Part shown: piece by piece, positions 1-12,280 of the stretch
Numbering within the stretch: position 1 is the stretch's first letter
Layout: each line of letters starts with the position of its first letter
NCBI GenBank assembly: GCA_035578905.1
Contig: JAQJVL010000124.1
Location: 339,017 to 403,016 of the forward strand
Origin: Stictocephala bisonia
Lineage: Eukaryota; Arthropoda; Insecta; Hemiptera; Membracidae
Reading direction: 5' to 3'
DNA: 64,000 nt
The notes under the pieces: generated by a model
What the model was told of the DNA's origin: nothing
The model's input: only the letters and a program-made list of their open reading frames with translations
Databases searched by the model: none
Program-made: the position numbers and the translations under genes

Positions 1-3000
1 TATTGAAAAATATTGATAATACACACAAACAAATGTGTAAAATATTTGTTTTACAGCAAACTCCACGAATACGACTGTTTTTGTCAAATAATTAAGGCAT
101 TATAACACTTATAGGCATAATATAACAAGTTTCATAAGTAATTGTAAACATTTACGTTTATATGTTTATTTTAAATATAAATTTACAGTAAAGCAAACGA
201 CTTCATATTTTACTTCTTTTAAATTAATATTTTAAGCTTATTTAGTTTGTATGTAGTTTAGTAGAATGTACCAATAGGTAAAAATCTTATTGGTTTTAAA
301 ATTATATAAATTTTTATATTACAAATATTAAGGCCATTGTTATTTTCATACTGTTTATAATATTTTAACTAATATCACTAAGCAAAGTTAATTCTCTAAC
401 AATAATTAACAATATTAACATGTTAATTTAATTCACACTGCTGTTATTTAATATTAAGGCCTACTGCTTGTACAATTAATATTTAAAACATTTGATATGT
501 TATGTAGTTTTAATTTATTTGCTTCTAATGTAGACTAAGCGATAGGATTGTATTGTAAAATATTTTAGTCTGTATGTAAGATTTAACAATAGTCATTGAA
601 AGAAGCAAATTGAGTATGTTGTTTTCGTGGCATATAATTCACAGTAGTGCCTTCAACTGTCCGATTAGGCCAATGTGCTAGCGGATGTTGTGGGACGCGG
701 ACAGCAGGTTCCAATAGGTCATATATATTAAATCTATTACCAGGAATGCAGGAGTTTTATATGCGTTTGTGTGGGTAACACACGCTCTAAGAAAAGCTCA
801 AAATGACAAATTAAAAATTATTTAAAACTATGTTTTGGAACATGTTAATTTAGTGTAAATGTTGTTTATGATGTATATTGTTAGTTTAATATTTGGTAAT
901 ACTCTTTAATATATATCTATAGTTTAAGACGAGTCACCCTTATTCGGTTAAAAGAGTTCAGAAAATTAGTCCAAAACCACACAAAATCTATATGTGTGTG
1001 TATAAAATCATTGGGAACATATCATCGCACTCAAGTAAGTTACAAGTTTATTAAGGTGTATCTATCCTGAGTATGAGGAGTATATATATATTTAAGTTTG
1101 ACATAGTGATAATTCTAACATAAAAAGAAAAATGGAAAGACACCAAATAAAATTCCGGTAAATGGAGTTTCAAATCATATACGAATTTCCTTTCGGTGAA
1201 AAGTCTCACAGAAAACCATATTTGCTTCACAAACGATACAAACTACACTACTTAGAATTTCCTTTGTCATCCTTGAGTTGTTGCCTTTTTCACCTTAAAT
1301 TCACTTTTAAGCTAAGGAATATGCGCAACAGTGTGCTGTAATGTATATTACCTTAGGATAGGAAAACAAATAGTAAATCAATACATTTTACCCAACATAA
1401 TAGCGAATCTTTGGCCAACAAATATTTGACTGACATAGTATAAAAAGGGAATGAAGAGGGAAATTTGGGAGTTTTGTGGGAAATTAGTGGAGGGAAAATT
1501 CCCACAGTGTTGGTAGGACTGAGTCACGTGACCACTGCCATCTTGGAAACCACAGAAAAATTAGCCTCGTCCTCTTCTATTTTGCGTACTCCTTTGATTT
1601 TATAAAATATTAAATTGATTATCTTATACACTGAAGGACCGATAAATTGGATAATTGTGGATTCAGATTGAAAATATGTTTGTTGAAATTAAATTTTGTT
1701 TATACAGTTTATATTAAGTCTACACAATAAATGCACAGAATTTAGAATTTACTGATACCTTATGCCTTAAATCGCATATGGTAAGTAACTGTTCATGTGT
1801 GTACCTCATTTATTTGAAGATGGAACTTCTGTGGATGAAAAAAATGTATTACAAAACATCCATGAAGTACATACACCATGTAGACTACATGTTCTTTTGA
1901 AGTAAAATACTTTGATCAGTGCATTAAATACTTCAACACTACGGGTTTTACTTTTTAACGTCTCATTACCCTACTTTTCTATTTTAAAAACCTATATTTA
2001 CCAAAATTTTCAGACAGAAATAAAAAAAAAACACAGCTCACAGGCTGCTAAATGTTCTTTATTTATGAACTAGCATGAAGTAACTATTCATATCCTCAAA
2101 CTAAATAGCATGTAGAGGGTAGAGAATGTTTACTTATCCCACCATATCCCTCCCCCCCCCCCAGCTGCATGGTGCAGTGACGTACAAAACATAATAAATC
2201 AACTATGGTAAAGTATATTAACTATGGTTATAACAAACGCAATGATGTTGATGAAACTGGTGATTACTCTATCATTTAAACCATTAAGAATACCTTAGTT
2301 ATAACTCAATTGATTAGACAACACAATAGAAGGTCCAATGTAAAGAAGCAAGTGGGATCATTGTTGCTATTACAGATCCATACTTCTAGCAGTGACTGTA
2401 CTAAGAATATATGACAGTGCGTGGTGGGGGGGAAAATCTGTCAAGCATGCGCTGTTCGCAGGCCATCAATCATGAGTCGGATAGTACCTGCCTTTACAAT
2501 TGGATAAATAGTCTACTTTGTCCTTGGAAATAATATTGATAGCTAGTTTATACACAACTCCAACTTTAAATAATATGATACATTTGCAATATTATATTTT
2601 CCAATAAAATGAGAAATAAGAACTTCTGTTAATTAGTGATATAGAGATCATTGTCAACAGGAGCACAAAGGGTTGAAGATATAACAAACAACTAATTATC
2701 AAAGCACCACCCTTTGGCCCGGTGCGGCCTCTAAGACGGGTTATCAAAGGGAATTAAATCACTGTAGAATATTACAGAGTGTCATCTGACGGATGTTCAA
2801 AGACAGTAAAGCAGAGCCAACGAACTTCCAGTTTTGTGATTATCTGTCATACACAGTTGTATATGATTCTTACAAATATTATTTTTCGTCTAACATTTTT
2901 TAAATATTTGTACAGATTATAATTTCTCTGTTTTTAATAAAATCTTTTATCTAAAATTGTGTGTGTTTTAAATAATATATTTAACACGATAAAAAACTGG

Positions 3001-4400
3001 TGCATAAAATTATCAATTTTTTTCAACGACAAAAAATTTAAACCAACTTTGGTTATGCTAAAATATATCATTGATTAATAATAGTATCCGATTGCCTATT
3101 TAGCTTATTTCATCAAGCAAACAATAATACCACTACGAATACTTAATTAAGCTACAAAATACTTACCAATAACAGATTAATAAGTACATTAAAAAAGTGT
3201 AAAAATATTACGTGTAATCACTTTGTCAAATATACAAAATGTTGAAACCTCATACTAGTGCACTTTAAAAATAAAAATGTGCACTTAGTTCATATTAGTA
3301 TTTTAAACTATTACTAAATAACTATTAATAATAGTATTAGTGATATATGTGACAATCACCTGTTTTATACTTCTGAATACATAATAACGGGAAGTGAAAC
3401 TATTTTACATGATATTTTTATTTCGCCCATGCTCTGTCGTTTTCTATACATGATGATTTTTTCAAGTGTGTCACCATTAGGATCTCTTTAACTTGCAGAG
3501 AAAAACCCCCTCTAAATGGGAACTTCATCTACTTTTTCTTCATTAGTAAAAATGTGCATTTAGTGATTTTTTTGTAACTGTCCGTAATATCCAATACAGG
3601 TAACTTCTTTTCTAACGTAACGCCAATGTACCATAAAAACTACATAATTACATATTATTTTATTTTTTAAATAAGTCATAGTAATAAAAACGTACAAATC
3701 CTCTTTATATATTGAATAGATTGTTTTATAAATAAACTATCTCAGTTAACTATATTATAAAATACCTTTTTCTAGGTCTTTACAGATAACAGTCAATCGA
3801 AGGCCTTTTCGAAGTACTACTTATCTATAAATATTTTTAATTAATCTAACCAAAGAGTTAAGTAATTTCACCAACATATTTATTGGATAATTGTTCATAA
3901 CTGTATCATGTTACAAAATAATTAACAATTTAGTATATGTTTTCTCGGACAGTAGTTTATCAACTATCAACAACGAATGTCAATTTACCAACGTCCACTA
4001 CTTTTATCGCTACTATAAGTAAAAGTATTGGATCGCTGCCCAGAGTTTATGGCTGAGGAAATGGTCGTTCGTAGATGGTAAGGCAATAAACGAAATGGCT
4101 GTGATTGTATTTATCTTCTATGTATTGCAGCAATGCCATTAGATTCAACTATACACGGGGTTTATTTAGTAATAGTTAGTACTACAAACCGAAATATAAA
4201 GCTTTAAAAAGTTAAAAATAACTAAAGTTACAAATGCATTTATTGTTTATCGTATCCTATCAAAATATTTAGTAAATAAAAGAATATTTACACGTTTTTT
4301 CAATATCCGATTAAAAAATAGTATAGATATTATCAAACAAACCTTATAATAACGCTATACAATTGGTTCTGTCATCAATTATAGAAATAATAAGAAAATC
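1..4400. other. AT-rich DNA with no recognisable gene
   Basis: I see no coding region, RNA gene or transposon protein. The only local oddities are an 11-base poly-C run at 2152-2162 and a short GC-richer patch at about 2700-2745. Stop codons are dense in all frames. Small exons of a long-intron gene cannot be excluded. Confidence 0.6.
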
Positions 4401-4424
4401 CGTTAATAATGATTCAGTGAGGTC

Positions 4425-4550
4425 GAATTTCCTGTCCTGTGGAATAAGTTGGTGTTCTGTCTTCACAGAAAGCGCCAGTGTCTCCTTCTCTGTCTCTCTT
4501 CAGCTCACGCTGAAGTGAATAATATCTGAGCTAGTAGTAACCCAAAAAGT
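4425..4550 (-). repeat. Dispersed repeat, inverted relative to 26170-26320
   Basis: The reverse complement matches 26170-26320: both carry CACTTCAGCGTG, then CTGAAGAGAGA, then GCGCT followed by CTGTGAA and ACAGAACA in the same order, with substitutions and small indels between. Two diverged copies in opposite orientation point to an old interspersed repeat. The family is not recognised. Confidence 0.55.
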
Positions 4551-4679
4551 CGTATCAGTACAGATTTGAAATTAATCACCATTAGATAGCAGCGTATGCA
4601 CATGTCTACAACAAATTAATTACCTTGTACTGTCTATTTCTTTTTTTAGTCAATAAATACACAATTCGGTGGGAATAGA

Positions 4680-4853
4680 TGCCCAAATAAGATACAGTTC
4701 TCATCGCTTGCTTAGAAGAGCCTATTTTAGTTTTGTAGGCTCGGGACCACCGGCTTAACGTGGCTTCCGAACCACAGGAATGGCACAGGGTTTAAAACTC
4801 AATAAATTGAACCCAAACCGGTTGCGTGGCAAGCCACCGTCTTAACACCTTAA
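4680..4853 (-). repeat. tRNA-derived SINE-like element, copy 1
   Basis: On the minus strand this begins with a tRNA-like head (GTTAAGACGGTGGCTTGCC, resembling a pol III A box, at about 4829-4847, then GGTTTGGGTTCAA, resembling a B box, near 4810-4822). A body follows with GTGGTTCGGAAGCC and CGTTAAGCCGGTGG. The body is shared with 8640-8760 on the plus strand. Head, body and a second diverged copy support a SINE. The 3' end is not defined and there is no clear target-site duplication. It is probably inactive, because the B box is imperfect. Confidence 0.6.
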
Positions 4854-4941
4854 CAATAAATGTACAGTCAATGATTTCATTTGAATTTTTTTGTTTGGAA
4901 AAATATAGTGTAAGAAATAAAGAACCCACTTAAATATTTAT

Positions 4942-5442
4942 TAGAATCTTTATGTTCCGGTGACAATTGTGTCAAGGTGCTATGTACATTATTTACAAAA
5001 TAACCAGACGTTTCGCCCATATTGTGATTTGGCATCCTCAGTTGTATCTCTGAAACTGAATTGTACCCGAGAATCGTAAGGGAAGCTCTAGAAATATACA
5101 AAAGAAGAAATAATTTTAATAAGGATGAAAGTATAGGGCTTCCGAAGACATGGGAATCATTTTAAGTAAATTAGAATAAAATGGCAGAGTCAGTCATGTT
5201 GATTTTCTTCGGCCAATGGCCGTAGGTCACGTGGGTCTTGCCTCCACCCCTATCCAGCGTATCTACCAAACTAGTCCCCACCCCACCTAGTGTTATAAAA
5301 GCTGGAAGGTCATTCGCCGATTCAGTTTCAGAGATACCTCTGAGGATTCCACATCACATTATGGGCGAAACGTCTTCGTTACTTTGTAAATAATGTACAT
5401 AGCACCTTGATGTGGTTGACACCAGAAAATATAGATTCTAGT
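4942..5442. mobile_element. Foldback element with about 120-bp terminal inverted repeats
   Basis: The left arm (about 4942-5061) and right arm (about 5322-5442) are inverted copies. Both hold AAGGTGCTATGTACATT, GACGTTTCGCCCATA, ATCCTCAG and TATCTCTGAAACTGAAT in order, with a few percent to perhaps 15 percent mismatch. About 260 bp separate them. There is no transposase frame. The open frame on the minus strand at 4877-5101 runs through the arm and beyond the element, and I do not regard it as a gene. The family is unknown; the GTTTCGCCCAT block resembles repeats seen in other arthropod genomes (recollection, not checked). Confidence 0.65.
5294..5327 (+). promoter_or_regulatory. Candidate core promoter: TATA box plus initiator
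   Basis: TATAAAA at 5294-5300 is followed by TCAGTT at 5322-5327, whose A lies 30 bases downstream of the first T of the TATA box. This is the usual spacing for an arthropod TATA plus Inr (TCAKTY) promoter. It sits at the inner edge of the right arm of the foldback element, so any transcript would run out through that arm. No coding region follows. Chance occurrence in AT-rich DNA is possible, though the local sequence is not especially AT-rich. Confidence 0.35.
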
Positions 5443-6640
5443 TATGACACCGACCATTTAAGGTCAAGTTCTAAGAATACATATTTATTGGTTAACGATG
5501 ATAAATAAAAATTAGCCTACATGTGTGAAGACATTTTATTGGTTAAACAATATTTTTTTAAATATCTCAGTCCATTTATACAAAATAAAAACAAAGTTCT
5601 GGTAAAACATATGCGCTTATGAATTGTTTGTGCAAATATCAGGGATATTTTTACCACGCTGAACCATGCTGCATGCCAATGAAGAAACCAATATCTCAAT
5701 TTGAGTTAATAAGATATAAAATACAACATAACCTGTGTTCAAAGAAAGAAGCAATGTAATTGAAACTATCTAGGTCAACCAAATACAACCAGTACACAAT
5801 CGTTGAATTTATTTTATATTACATAGAAATATAACGTTTAAATGTAAATGTTTGTGATTTAATTGTATCGTAAATGTAGTGTAGATGTGTATATTTTCCA
5901 AAATATCATGATCTATACTGGATCTTAAAGACCTTATTTATTTATCTAATGTATTGAATGGAAACTGTTTATCACTAATATTAATAAATTTGTTATGGTT
6001 TTGTAAAATATTTAAATTTATTTCGGAATAATTAGCCGGTAGCGTAAATGGTTATAAGCCAAACGTTGTCACGTTCGGTCCCATTCAAAGTCGTATCAAA
6101 CGTTGAAAGGGATCAGCTGATAACCATCAGCTGTTTATTTGTGATTGGATGCTTCAATTAATGACACTTTCTACGGAATAGTCGGTTTTATTTTCTAACA
6201 AAGACTACACTCGTTCATCAACAGCCAACAATCTCATTCGAAATCCATATTTTTATGATCGGCGTCTGTAGGATGAATAAATAAATAATTGTTTGAGGAA
6301 TACTCTTCACGTGATGGAAACTAAAATTGGGCCGGACATTACGCAACCTGTGTGTAATACTTAGCACACGTTGTGGCTTTAGCAGCAGAGGGGATCGTTC
6401 TACTACTACTTCTTATTAAGCTGCCCTACTTCATGGGCGTGACTAACTTCCACCTTCAGATATTCAACTTCCGCAACAGTTTTTAGTTGAAAAAAAAACT
6501 GTACTGAATCGTGCAAGTTTGTTTAATTGTTATATATTGTTCAAATTGTAATTCAATTAATTATTGCTATTTTTAATTGTTGTTTGTATACTAAATAAAA
6601 ATTTAATTTAACCATAATAATATTGATTGGTGTTAATGAG
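5443..6640. other. AT-rich spacer with a possible tRNA-like relic
   Basis: No gene is seen. At about 6036-6098 the plus strand has TAGCGTAAATGGTTATAAGCC followed by CGTTCGGTCCC, loosely like A and B boxes of a tRNA-derived repeat, but too degraded to call. GATCAGCTGATAACC at about 6113 contains a palindromic CAGCTG site that recurs elsewhere in the window. Confidence 0.4.
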
Positions 6641-6664
6641 ACCAACCAATAGCCACTGCTGCTA

Positions 6665-6845
6665 ATGACGTAATGGGCGGGCGTTATTCGCCACCAGCGC
6701 TCAGCCATCTGACATCTGGTGAGATGACAATTTTTAAATGTAATTACAAACTGGCAAAAGAGCAGTTCTCTGTCTCACTTCCACCACTCAGTTCAGTAGG
6801 TACTCTCACACCGGTGCGTTCAGTAGGCTGTTTTCTAAGTGGCTT
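6665..6845 (+). repeat. Dispersed repeat, inverted relative to 63735-63905
   Basis: CTCACTTCCACCACTCAG at about 6774 is matched exactly by the reverse complement near 63780. The flanks also align in order (TTTTTAAATG upstream; a TTCAGT block and TTTTC downstream). The left edge carries CCAAT, TGACGTAA and GGGCGGGCG, which resemble promoter elements, but because the block is repeated I take it as an interspersed repeat rather than a host promoter. Confidence 0.5.
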
Positions 6846-7372
6846 AAATATATAGTTTCTATATACCACTAAGGAGTTACTACAAAAATTGTACTCTTGT
6901 TCTTCTTTTACGCCAAAACGTTAACTGTATTTTAGAGAAATTTTTAACTCTCTCCTAACTTTTTGATCGAGCTGACTTGTTGGTGATAACTCATTCTAAA
7001 ATTTACATTAGGAACGATTTTATGAGAATTTTGTGGAAAGAGGTGAGAAAGAGCAAAAAGTCACAGGAATAAAGTCTCAAGTATGTTAATGACATTGGTG
7101 GTAATGTTCAATAAGACTTCGTTTAGCTGCTACAGGCAAATGTATTTTAACATCTCAAACTTTCCACTTAAAGTTACAGTCCAATCGGAACTACGAAGAA
7201 TTTTTAAAAATCCCTTCAACTTAATTTTTTACACATATTCCTATCAATCCTTTGAGATATAGTGATGAGTTAGTCAGATGTATTTTTGGATTTTAGTCGA
7301 ATTTCTTTTTATACAATGTTTGTTAATTTTTAGATGAATATTTTTATGAACCATTTTAAAACCGATTATTCA

Positions 7373-7730
7373 AACTGATCAATCAGTTCAGATACAACTT
7401 GTACGTTTGATCAGTAAAACACAACACCGTGGGCTTCTGAGCTTTGTGACTTTACTCTTTGGTCATTTGCTTGTCACAGTAACAATGGAAACCGTACAAA
7501 AACATCTGTGACAAGTTGACGTCAACCGTTTACCAGGCTGAAGAAGATTTCGTCAATCAGTTTTGATACCACGAGTATGTTTGATCAATCAAACACAACG
7601 CCACGGGCTTCTGAGCTTTGTGATTTCGCTCTTTGATCATTCTCTTGTCACAGCAACAATGGAAACCGTACCAGAACATGTGTAACAAGTTTTCCAGAAT
7701 GGTTTACCAGACTGAAGGAGATTTTAAAAA
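7373..7730 (+). repeat. Tandem duplication, two units of about 175 bp
   Basis: Two adjacent direct copies start near 7373 and 7549. Each contains GTCAATCAGTT or GATCAATCAGTT, GTTTGATCA, GGGCTTCTGAGCTTTGTGA, CTTGTCACAG and ACAATGGAAACCGTAC in order. Divergence is roughly 15 percent by eye. No intact frame spans a unit. The origin is unknown. Confidence 0.75.
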
Positions 7731-7739
7731 CCAAGACCA

Positions 7740-8640
7740 ATACCATACGTGAGGACAGAAATGTAATTTTAGCATGTTTAGATTACTTTTTCAAGAACTA
7801 CGAAACCCTTGAAAGATGTCACCCCTTGATTTCATACATATTTCTCTTTTGGTAAAACAGACATAAGTATTTTCATCGCTTCTTGGCTATTCATACTTAA
7901 AGCGTAAAGTATTAGGTTATAAATTGTTATTTATGTTCATTTTGTATTACATTTTTTCATATTTGGAAATATTTAAATGCTTAGGAATCAACGGAGAGGG
8001 ATGTGGGATCGACACTGTTGAGGTCACACTAAATTATGTTTAAAGAGTTTGTACTTGTAATACAATACAATTTTGTAGTACTAAACCACTAGCATTGAAT
8101 TATATAATTTGTTTTACGTTAACATAAACATATATAAAATTGTATTTAACATTGAATTCATGTTGTTTAATAGAATGTTATTATAAATGGAAAGATACAT
8201 TTACCTAAATGCGAGTAATAAAAAATAAAAAAAATAAAGGATCAACGAGGTTTCTTCAAAAGAAGATGTGTAACAGGATCATTAGTGTTGTTTGTAGAAA
8301 ATACCGTGTTTTACTTTGTTTAAGTGTATTTTAATAAATGAGATAATTTGTCGATGTTTATAAAATCCGTTTTCTTGCTTTAGAGTATTGCGTTTCAGAA
8401 TACAAATACAATTAGTTCCATAGTGTAATACAAAGTGTGGTCTTGGAACTCGGTCATTATTCACAGATTAAAAGTGGGATTATTTTTTGTTCTGTTTATT
8501 GCCTGTGATTTTTTTATCTATTATTTAATATTTTAATCCATTCATTTTATTGTAAATTCAAAGCAATTTATATAAATTCATATAATTTGTTAGCTAAGAA
8601 CCTAAGGTGGTATATTACTAAGTAGACTGTCTGTTTTTCG
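7740..8640. other. AT-rich spacer, nothing recognised
   Basis: No coding, RNA or repeat feature is supported here. Short frames are fragmentary and lack family similarity. Confidence 0.5.
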
Positions 8641-8760
8641 TTCCAGTGAGGCCATGTTTTTACCCCCGTGGTTTGGATGTCATGTTAAGCCGGTGAACAA
8701 CGAGCCTAAACAACCAAAATGGGATCGTCTACGCAGGCGAGGGAACTTGATCAGATGTCT
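8640..8760 (+). repeat. SINE-like element, copy 2 (body only)
   Basis: CGTGGTTTGGATG, CATGTTAAGCCGGTG and CGAGCCTA match the body of the minus-strand copy at 4680-4853 in the same order, and the similarity continues through a short AACCAAAATGGGA stretch. The tRNA-like head of copy 1 is not evident, so this looks 5'-truncated. A 132-codon frame overlaps it at 8654-9052, but repeat overlap and lack of similarity argue against a gene. Confidence 0.55.
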
Positions 8761-8989
8761 CTCAATAAAAACAGTCCATGTGATTTGTATACAGTTTGGT
8801 AATTGGTATGTATACAAATTGTACAAAATATTCCAATATTTCTTATTTATAAAGCATGATTGCAGCTCTAGTCTTTGTAAAATTCCCTATTGTGATGGGA
8901 GGGAAAATAATGTTTATGTAAAAGAACTTTGTCATTACTTTGGGGCAAAGTGTTTTGGAGTTTATAAGCGATATGTTCTATTCTCAGAG

Positions 8990-9290
8990 ATCTTAATACT
9001 GACATGGGCGTCAACTCAATGGTTAGGTTACCATTGTCGTGGACACCACTAGACAAGTCTGGGGTGTCCATGTTGGATGGTAGTCAGGGTTCAGGTCTTG
9101 TGTAGGGAAAGAAACTTAGTACCAGACTTGTCACTAGCTGAAAATCAAACTAATACTATGGTGGTTCGGATTCCACGTAAATCAGTAGGCCTTAGTTGTT
9201 CTGGCTGTTGAGCTATTAGTAAATCGTTCTCTTTTAGGGACATTCGACCTTAGTCAGTAATCAGACTGCACAGGTCATCTACACACACAC
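8990..9290 (+). repeat. Dispersed repeat R59, copy in plus orientation
   Basis: The segment aligns with the reverse complement of 59283-59590. Shared blocks in order include GTTGGATGGTAGT (copy: GTTGTATGGTAGT), AGCTGAAAATCA, GATTCCACGTAAATC, GAGCTATTA and TCGACCTTAGT (here TTCGACCTTAGTCAGTAA). About 300 bp are shared at moderate divergence. No protein similarity is seen, so it is probably a non-autonomous transposon. Confidence 0.65.
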
Positions 9291-9534
9291 TACACTCGTG
9301 TAATCATTAATATTCAACTTAAAATACGCATAATATTTATCGGTGTATCATATCTGAATACAGTAATATGAAAATTACAAAATATAATAGTTAACGTAAA
9401 AATATTAGCAAACTAAAGTTATTTATCATAGCAAATATTATCTTGAGGAACTTAAAATCTGAGGAAAGTGTACTAAATATTGAACGTATTTTCAGCAGTA
9501 ATACCCTATGTCATAACATTTTAAATGAAATGAC

Positions 9535-10075
9535 ATAGTCAGTTGTCGATAGAAGGAACAGAAATAATATCATTATTTCCTGAAAGCCTCTACGATTCAA
9601 TTCTTCTACGACTCTATCGAATGATGTATCAGTATTTTTTATGTAAAACCACTTCTGTCCATAAATTAATAGTCGACTCGATACATGACATCAATGTAAA
9701 CACAAGGCCCTGTATGATAGGCCACAGATAGTTAATATACTTATGGCTACCACAATCCCTGCCTCCATCGCCGTATTGGTCAGGTGGTTATTCATATTTA
9801 CTGAATGCAATATTCCAGTACTAAACCTACAATGGTCTAGCCTTTTGTAATAGATAAAGAGATATTACCCTAGTGTTACATTTCAGGGATAAAAGTAGCT
9901 TATGTTTAAGTATTTCCTCATTTTATTTAATTTATATGACGAGTTCTCTTAATATTTTTAGTTTCAAACTGTTTTACAACTTAGTCGCTAGTTCAGACTT
10001 TAACTAAACAAGCTCAGTTATACATTTTGTACCTGGTATCAACAATATAACTAAGAGGGTTTTTAAGTTGTCTGA
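9535..10075 (+). repeat. Segmental duplication, copy A part 1
   Basis: It aligns directly with 20376-21070. Shared blocks include GTCGACTCGATACATGACAT, ACTTATGGCTACCACAATCC, CGTATTGGTCAG and AATATTCCAGTACTAA, plus a looser match through TTATTTCCTC and TGGTATCAAC. Copy B carries small insertions. Short frames inside it (for example 9543-9731) are not conserved between copies, which argues that the segment is non-coding. Confidence 0.75.
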
Positions 10076-10845
10076 TGTTAAGAATAATAAAAGAATGTAC
10101 TTTTATAATACACTATTATATTTAAAAAGAATGTATACTGAATAACTTCCTAATATTCATAATTTAGTTTGTATATGTGGTTAAATTAATATACAAACCC
10201 TACCAGTGATATCAATTATGTTTAATTTAGTTTATTCTGCACTCGTATTTGTGTCACTTAATAAGAGGTTAAATAATTATGCAAGAGAGGACGTTTTGAA
10301 CCCAGTTCATCCTCTGTAATGAATTTTTATTTTAAATTTTTTGTAAAATCTATTTAATTCAAATAAAGACTAATTTCACGTTTCAAAACAATATAAATCT
10401 TCAATACAGTTATTGAGACAAATAGTATTCTTTCTTCGCAAAAACAAAAATATTTTAACCTGCTATTTTAGTCATGGAAAGAATAAATTATGTTCTTTCC
10501 TATTTTTTTAGGCTCAAAGAGTGTTATATCCTTTAGTTTTGTTATACAAATAATCCAATCAAAGGCTTCCTGTACTATCCAACTATTAAAATGTTAAATA
10601 ATTACATGCAAATTAAACTTGTACTAGGCGCTGTGTAGGCAATTGAATGACACGGAGGGAAGAGTCCTGTAGTCATATTGCCTATCCAACGCCGTCACAT
10701 CTTAAAGGGGAGACGTGACTAAAAGAACATTTTGAGTTTGTTCTATTACGGTGGATTCTGATAACGTTGATGATTTCTCTCAAGCACGATTTTTGTATTT
10801 TTAAGAGTATTTTAATTTGTTACCCTTTTGAATGATAGGCTAGAG
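10076..10845. other. AT-rich spacer upstream of a LINE
   Basis: No gene is seen. The segment lies within the copy A interval of the proposed duplication, but its match to copy B (about 21070-21640) is too weak to claim. Confidence 0.4.
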
Positions 10846-10920
10846 GACACCCCTGCACGCATCGCGTGCCAAACCCATCACTCGATGCGCTCGTGACGCC
10901 TCGGCCTTCGGCCTTGGTAT
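10846..10920 (+). repeat. GC-rich short repeat, related to 29080-29160
   Basis: ACACCCCTGCACGC begins both copies, followed by a TGCC, a TCACTCG.TGC block and a CCTTCGG block. Here the end is CCTCGGCCTTCGGCCTTGG, a small self-complementary run. It lies just before the possible 5' junction of the LINE at 10943. The family is not recognised. Confidence 0.5.
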
Positions 10921-10945
10921 GTAACTTTTTACTTAAAATATTTAC

Positions 10946-11521
10946 TTGAGCTCATACCGAAGTGTGAAAGCAGGTGTTCCACAGGGTTCAGTCCTATCTG
11001 CAACCCTATTCCTAATTTTCATAAATGACCTACTAAATAAACGGTTTCATGGACACATCAGTGCATTTGCTGATGATGTGGCATTCTTTTATTCTCATAA
11101 CTCCATAGATACAATTGAAGTATTTATTCACGAAGACTTGAACCTCCTTAGAAAATGGAGCATGCATAACCAGATGATAGTTAACGTGAGTAAAACCAAA
11201 TACATAAGTTTTTATTTTAAATCTTTTTATTTCCGTAATCAACTTGTTTATCATAATAATCAATGTCCTGAAATTCACTGTAACTATCAAATTATTGAAA
11301 AGGTAGATAAGTTTATGTATCTGGGAGTAATCTTTGACGAAAGAATGTCATGGGAAAAGCAAATTTCAAATTTACACAATAAAATTAAGTTTAGCATCAG
11401 AAAATTTTATTTTATGAAAAACCTTTGTGACCCTTCTTTGTTACGTATTTTATATTTTGCATTGATTCATTCTCAACTACAATATGGAATAGCATGCTGG
11501 GGAGCAACTTTAAGAATATAA
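10946..11521 (+). pseudogene. Reverse transcriptase fragment of LINE 1
   Basis: The 191-codon frame carries the RT signature GVPQGSVLS near residues 11-19, then FADDVAFF with the catalytic FADD box near residues 41-44, followed by thumb-type sequence (YLGVIFDERMSWEKQI, around residues 125-140). In the family this enzyme primes cDNA synthesis at nicked target DNA. The frame opens with TTG, not ATG, and the upstream palm and fingers motifs and the endonuclease are absent, so it is a truncated remnant. The frame stops at 11521. Similarity resumes in shifted frames downstream, with a PKVNKEIFRRTFEYAGPKLF-type tail near 11780-11850, showing frameshifts or stops. RT identity is certain; the exact clade is not. 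Confidence 0.9.
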
Positions 11522-12254
11522 GAATTCTTTAAGAAGAAGAGATTCTTAATTTTAACTTTAAGAAAAATTAAGAATCTCACTGAATCATTATATTCCAATT
11601 ATTTCAAAAAAGAAAGTTAGAGAGAGTTCCTTCCCTTTATTTCAGCAATTAAACATATTACCAGTACAACATCTCTATTTCTTTTAAGTATTACGAATTT
11701 TTTATCTAAGAAGTGGAAATAAGGGATCTTTTAATTTATCACATTATACGAGAAGTAATAATCAGAGAATTTTCCAGACACCAAAAGTTAATAAAGAAAT
11801 TTTTAGACGTACATTTGAATATGCAGGCCCTAAACTTTTTAACAGACTTCCACACAACATAAAACAATGTAATAAATTTACCTCTTTCTGCAAGCATCTA
11901 AAACCGTGGCTATTATCATTTCCTGAAATATATTTTTATTGGATGTTTTGGTTTGATTTTGTTGTTGTTTGTTTGTTTATGTAACTGTTCATTATAGTTA
12001 AAAGGAATTTTGTAGATTTGATGAATTGTTTTGATTTGTATGGAGATTTGAGTTTGATTACTTGTTATTCTGTATTATTGTAATTCGTAGAACATAAGTC
12101 ATTGCTTATTAAAATGGATGTAATCTTTTTTTGTACATTTTCGAATTCTTTTCATGACAGACGCTACGGAGGATGGCAGTTAAATGTATAGTAAGGACTA
12201 GACTCAAAAGTTTGTGTTATGTATTATTTAGTTAGTTTTCCTTTTTTGTAACGC

Positions 12255-12280
12255 TGGCCACACTACTGGATCCGTGGTCA
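12255..12280 (+). other. 3' UTR stem-loop of LINE 1
   Basis: TGGCCAC (12255-12261) pairs with GTGGTCA (12274-12280), with one G-U pair, around a loop starting ACTACTGGA. The LINE at 35459-36815 has a stem with the same ACTACTGGA loop at 36712-36744. In some LINE families the 3' RNA hairpin is recognised by the element's own RT; that role here is inferred. Confidence 0.55.

Noticed and set aside
6640..6850. Host gene promoter and first exon (60-codon frame at 6673-6855)
   Set aside because: The block recurs inverted at 63735-63905, so it is more likely a repeat; no downstream exon is recognisable.
8654..9052. 132-residue protein
   Set aside because: It begins inside a SINE-like repeat and runs into the R59 repeat; no recognisable domain.
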